From positions 1 to 60,273 of the forward strand of contig CALWIA010000014.1 in the NCBI GenBank assembly GCA_944380605.1: 60,273 nt of DNA, given 5' to 3'. Position 1 is the stretch's first letter. The number at the start of each line of letters is the position of its first letter. Under the pieces are notes generated by a model that saw only the letters and a list, made by a program, of their open reading frames with translations, did no database searches and was not told the DNA's origin. The stretch is from an uncultured Lachnospiraceae bacterium (GTDB lineage Bacteria > Bacillota > Clostridia > Lachnospirales > Lachnospiraceae). Both the position numbers and the translations under genes were made by a program. Shown piece by piece: positions 57,447-60,273 of this stretch.

Positions 57447-57475
57447 ATTATAAGCGTGCCTGTTTTAAATGTCTA
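57447..57475 (-). promoter_or_regulatory. Promoter of the redox operon
   Basis: Minus strand TAGACA (57475-57470), 17 bp, perfect TATAAT (57452-57447). A GTATCGATAC palindrome lies upstream (57492-57501), a possible regulator site. Confidence 0.7.
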
Positions 57476-57522
57476 ATACCTATATTTTATCCGTATCGAT
57501 ACAAAAAGTGTATGAATATAGA

Positions 57523-57555
57523 TAAAAAGAACCTCCGGGGGACCTGCCCCGGAGG
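57523..57555 (-). terminator. Terminator of the LysR gene at 57.6-58.5 kb
   Basis: CCTCCGGGG (57555-57547) pairs with CCCCGGAGG (57540-57532), 9 bp, 6-nt loop, then TTCTTTTTATC on the minus strand. Confidence 0.85.
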
Positions 57556-57571
57556 GATCGAACCGAAACCG

Positions 57572-58459
57572 CTATTCTATTTTTGTCCGCAGCAGGTTTA
57601 TTTCCTGTATAAACAGGGAAGCCGCCGGAGAAAACAGGTTGTTTTTCTTCCACGCCAGCACGCTGTGGGTCATCCGCCGCGGCTCCAGCGGAATAAAACG
57701 CAGACGGGGATCGCTGCGAATGGCCAGCGCCCCATCCATGCAGAAGGCACAGCCAAGTCCCTCCGCCGCCAGCAGCGCGGCATTGGAAAGCAGCGCATAA
57801 AAAAGCGGAATCTTCAGATCCTTTTCTTCCCGACCCAGCCAGTGGAGAATCTCCGCCCGGATATTCTCCCGCACCGGCAGAAGCAGCGGACAGGAGACCA
57901 CGTCTTCCGCCGTAAGCGACGCCTTTTCAGCCAGCGGATGATCGTCCCGCACCAGAAGTCCCCAGGTATCCTGCCGGTCCAGGCGGACATAATCGTATTT
58001 CGCCGCGTCGATGGGTTCCAGCAGCAGGCCGATGTCCGCCAGCCCTTTGTCCAGCCGGTCCTTGATATGCTCCGCCGTTTCATTGTAAAGCGTAAACTGT
58101 ACTGCCGGATATTTTTCAGAAAATTCTTTGATCAGCTTAGCCAGCGTCTGGCTGCCGCCCGCCTCAGCCGCGCCGATCACCACCATGCCGCTGATGTCGT
58201 TCTGTTTTTCAGCAAAATTCTGCTCCAGACGGTCCGCCAGCTCGACAATCTCCTGAGCCCGCTGCCGGAAATACAGGCCGTCGTCCGTCAGCGTCAGGCC
58301 GTTTTTGCCTCTCAGCATCAGCGTCGCGCCCAGTTCCCGCTCTAGATCCATGATCTGCCGGCTCAGGGTGGGCTGCGTCACATGCAGAAGTTCTGCAGCT
58401 CTTGTCATATTTTCTTCCTGCGCCGCCGCCAAAAAATAACGAAGTGTGCGAAGTTCCAA
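57572..58459 (-). CDS. LysR-family regulator
   Basis: A 295-residue LysR regulator: LRTLRYFLAAAQEENMTRAA, LLHVTQPTLSRQIMDLERE and LMLRGKNGLTLTDDG make up the DNA-binding half. The effector domain follows. It starts at TTG 58459, with AGGAGG 5 nt upstream; the frame extends 16 codons further without a site. It has its own terminator but lies immediately upstream of the redox operon on the same strand, so it is the likely activator of that operon. Confidence 0.9.
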   Translation of the reverse strand: MELRTLRYFLAAAQEENMTRAAELLHVTQPTLSRQIMDLERELGATLMLRGKNGLTLTDDGLYFRQRAQEIVELADRLEQNFAEKQNDISGMVVIGAAEAGGSQTLAKLIKEFSEKYPAVQFTLYNETAEHIKDRLDKGLADIGLLLEPIDAAKYDYVRLDRQDTWGLLVRDDHPLAEKASLTAEDVVSCPLLLPVRENIRAEILHWLGREEKDLKIPLFYALLSNAALLAAEGLGCAFCMDGALAIRSDPRLRFIPLEPRRMTHSVLAWKKNNLFSPAASLFIQEINLLRTKIE

Positions 58460-58473
58460 ATTGCCCTCCTGTT

Positions 58474-58872
58474 CTATGATTCTCCACCATCCGAACCGGT
58501 TTCCCATGCGGACGCAGGCGTCCCTATTTCCAGCAAGTTGCCGTCCGGATCGTAAAACCGGATGACTTTCTGCCCCCAGCTGTGGGTTGTCAGCCGGTTC
58601 ACATACCGGATCTCCGGATACATGCGCTCCAGCTTTTCGGCAAATGCCTCTATATCCATTTCCTCAAAATATAGTTCAGCGGCATGATGCTCCCAGACAA
58701 TCTCTCTGCCCAGGAACTCTCTCCAGATTCTGGCATCCTGAAGCACAAGACCTTCCGTCAGAATCACATTGCCATCGTTGTCCAGCACCACGTCAAGACC
58801 AAACAGGTCGTGGTAAAACCGCTTTGATTTTTCCATATCCCTCACGGCAATCAAAACATTCTTCAATTTCAT
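58474..58872 (-). CDS. VOC/glyoxalase-fold protein
   Basis: A 132-residue single-domain vicinal-oxygen-chelate protein with two beta-alpha-beta-beta-beta modules. MKLKNVLIAVRDMEKSKRFY is the typical start, LFGLDVVLDNDGNVIL follows, and the end VIRFYDPDGNLLEIG carries the C-terminal Glu metal ligand. It could be a dioxygenase, isomerase or resistance-type binding protein; function not assigned. GGGGAGGGG precedes ATG 58872. Fourteen bp before the LysR start, probably co-transcribed. Confidence 0.9.
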   Translation of the reverse strand: MKLKNVLIAVRDMEKSKRFYHDLFGLDVVLDNDGNVILTEGLVLQDARIWREFLGREIVWEHHAAELYFEEMDIEAFAEKLERMYPEIRYVNRLTTHSWGQKVIRFYDPDGNLLEIGTPASAWETGSDGGES

Positions 58873-58906
58873 AAGCAGTCCCCTCCCCGCAGCAAACCGC
58901 AGATCA

Positions 58907-59155
58907 CTAACTCCATTGCTGGTTAAATCTGTATTTACCTTTGCCATGTCCCGACACCGGCTCGATGACTCCATGTTCCACCATTTCTCTCAGAAGATCA
59001 GAGGCTCTGGATGCTTTAATATCAATCACTTTCATTACATCTGACCGCCCAAAGATCGTCTGACCCGGAAATACTTCACAAAGCTTCAAAATATGACTTG
59101 CCGTTTTCGGCTGGAACCATTTTTCAATGTCCGGTTTTTCTGTTTCAATGTCCGG
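58907..59155 (-). pseudogene. C-terminal remnant of a Fic-family protein
   Basis: An 82-codon open frame with no credible start before the stop at 59158-59156. It contains a duplicated PDIE motif, then FQPKTASHILKLCEVFPGQT, and ends in a winged-helix segment FGRSDVMKVIDIKASRASDL with GVIEPVSGHGKGKYRF. This is the C-terminal wHTH of Fic/DOC-type AMP-transferase proteins. The Fic catalytic domain with HxFxxGNG is absent, so only the tail survives. Confidence 0.6.
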
Positions 59156-59308
59156 TTATGAAGCGGATGATTCTCGTTAAGTTAATAAAACGACCGTCTC
59201 AAAAGTCATCATTTTTATCACCTCAAAATTTTATTACCCACACGCATTATATCACATGTGAGTAATAATGCGGGCAATAAAGTGGATAATACGTTCTTTC
59301 TCTTACTA

Positions 59309-59482
59309 TCAGGCATCCACATCTACGCTCAGCTCTGACTTAAATTCAACTACAAGTTTTTCATCGTACGCCACAATTTTCTCAACGAGCCTTCTGACCA
59401 GCACTTGTTGTGTGTCTGACAGTGCATTTTTTGTCGAAAATGATAAGTTTGTGCTTTCAACAGCATAAAATTGATTTCTCAT
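59309..59482 (-). pseudogene. C-terminal remnant of a serine site-specific recombinase
   Basis: Fifty-seven codons ending LVRRLVEKIVAYDEKLVVEF, the characteristic last helix and strand of large serine recombinases of integrative elements. The catalytic and recombinase domains are missing; upstream in this frame the sequence is unrelated and antisense to the ATPase gene. Debris of an excised or decayed mobile element. Confidence 0.6.
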
Positions 59483-59499
59483 GAAATTTGTGCTACGAT
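59471..59499 (+). promoter_or_regulatory. Promoter of the AAA ATPase gene
   Basis: TTGATT (59471-59476), 17 bp, TACGAT (59494-59499), 23 bp before the ATG. It lies inside the antisense recombinase remnant. Confidence 0.55.
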
Positions 59500-59522
59500 A
59501 GGAACGACAGGAGGAATGCGCC

Positions 59523-60273
59523 ATGATAGAATCACACGAACTGAAAAACCGGGATCGATACTTGAAAAAGCTGATCGGTTTCCAGGACACGGAACCGGTA
59601 AAGGTCATCACCGGTATCCGCCGCTGCGGCAAATCCAGCCTGCTGAAGCTGATGATTCGGCATTTGCGGGAAACCGGCATAGGGCAGGAACAGATCGTGG
59701 AGATGAACTTTGAATCCCACGATTTTCGGAGCATGACCTCGGATGAGGTGTACCACTATGTCAAAGAGCGAGCCGTTCCGGGCAAGCGGATGTACCTCTT
59801 CTTTGACGAGCTGCAGCGGATCGACGCCTGGGAAGACGCAGTCAATTCCTTCCGGGTGGATCTGGACTGCGACATCTACATTACCGGCTCCAACGCCTGC
59901 CTGCTGTCCTCCGAGTATTCCACCTATCTCTCCGGCCGGTGCGTGGAGATCAAAATGCTGCCGCTCTCTTTCCGGGAGTTCCTGGACTTCCACAACTTTG
60001 AAGTGCGGGAAACCAGCAATGCCCTGGGCGGAACTCACCGGCAAGTGTTTGATAAAAACGGCGAACGCTATGACTTGCGGGAGGTGTTTGACGCCTATAT
60101 GCGTTTTGGCGGGATGCCTGGGATCGCGGACATCGGACTGGACCAAGAAAAAGCATTGTCCCTTCTGGAAGGCATTTACTCTACCGTGGTGGTGCGGGAT
60201 ATCCTGGAACGGGAAAAACGGCGCGGTCAGCGCCAGATCACCGACCCTGCGCTTCTGCGCAAAATCGTCCTGT
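59523..60273 (+). CDS. AAA_14/DUF4143-type ATPase, 3' end outside window
   Basis: The first 250 residues of a P-loop ATPase that runs off the end of the window. Walker A GIRRCGKSS (31-39), Walker B YLFFDELQRI (91-100), sensor region YITGSNACLLSSE, and LPLSFREFLDF lead into the DUF4143 part. About 400 residues are expected. Such ATPases are widespread, often multi-copy and near mobile DNA, with uncertain function; a role with toxin-antitoxin or restriction-like systems is sometimes proposed. AGGAGG precedes ATG 59523. Confidence 0.9.
   Translation, partial: MIESHELKNRDRYLKKLIGFQDTEPVKVITGIRRCGKSSLLKLMIRHLRETGIGQEQIVEMNFESHDFRSMTSDEVYHYVKERAVPGKRMYLFFDELQRIDAWEDAVNSFRVDLDCDIYITGSNACLLSSEYSTYLSGRCVEIKMLPLSFREFLDFHNFEVRETSNALGGTHRQVFDKNGERYDLREVFDAYMRFGGMPGIADIGLDQEKALSLLEGIYSTVVVRDILEREKRRGQRQITDPALLRKIVL

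Noticed and set aside
59483..59734. A 141-codon minus-strand gene covering 59309-59734
   Set aside because: The N-terminal part is antisense to the AAA ATPase P-loop region and resembles nothing; only the last 57 codons look like a recombinase tail.

Overview
The window looks like one contiguous stretch of a GC-rich chromosome from the class Clostridia, probably Lachnospiraceae or Oscillospiraceae. I infer this from the gene content and gene style: split B12-dependent MetH, DUF3793 next to flavodoxin, ABC-F with a leader attenuator, S-layer homology protein beside MacAB, citDEF, strong AGGAGG ribosome sites and frequent TTG/GTG starts. Species cannot be named from sequence alone. No CRISPR array, rRNA or intact mobile element is visible. 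Mobile-element debris occurs only at the right end.

Layout. 1-2.9 kb: end of a Crp/Fnr regulator, ychF and a MATE exporter. 2.9-4.75 kb (-): an Lsa-like ABC-F ribosome-protection gene behind a complete attenuator (promoter, leader peptide, mutually exclusive antiterminator and terminator). 4.7-8.7 kb (-): metF, a MetH activation-domain protein and metH. 8.9-12.8 kb: PTS IIC-like permease, EamA exporter, ApbE flavin transferase, PAP2 phosphatase. 12.9-17.2 kb (-): Gx transporter, galT, GH3 glycosidase. 17.4-18 kb: tRNA-Glu(CTC) followed by a gene-free array of degenerate ~52-bp repeats. 18-21.9 kb: citD-citE-citF with a divergent LysR. 22-26.8 kb (-): monofunctional transglycosylase, then a TrpXYZ-type ABC transporter with an AEC permease. 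27-33 kb (-): M19 dipeptidase and an SLH protein/HlyD/MacB export operon. 33.2-34.8 kb (-): cardiolipin synthase. 34.9-39.5 kb (-): a cobalamin-riboswitch-controlled BtuFCD-like transporter with a translationally coupled dehydrogenase. 39.6-43.5 kb: SDR, divergent ROK repressor and a sugar-acid-type dehydratase. 43.5-47.1 kb: alkyltransferase-like protein, flavin reductase, LysR/aspA divergent pair. 47.2-49.9 kb: DUF362-TetR-aldo/keto reductase operon under twin TetR-type operators. 50-51.7 kb: GNAT, then DUF3793-flavodoxin behind two palindromic metal-regulator-like sites. 51.8-57.5 kb (-): an eight-gene redox operon (truncated flavodoxin, CMD, FMN reductase, flavinylation-associated cytochrome, flavin reductase, flavodoxin, cupin, aldo/keto reductase). 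57.6-60.3 kb: LysR, VOC protein, remnants of a Fic protein and a serine recombinase, and a partial AAA/DUF4143 ATPase.

How it fits together. The B12 transporter supplies the cofactor for the MetH/MetF methyl cycle at the other end of the window. Several units concern flavin or electron transfer (ApbE, three flavodoxins, two flavin reductases, DUF4405 cytochrome). Citrate lyase and aspartase each have a divergent LysR gene and feed C4/C2 fermentation.

The observations I rate highest are: the full attenuator in front of the ABC-F gene; the 52-bp degenerate array after tRNA-Glu; a dispersed 20-3-20 bp palindrome present three times beside terminators; the twin-operator TetR operon whose aldo/keto reductase seems to lack part of its catalytic tetrad; and the C-terminal fusion domain on the B12 ABC ATPase.
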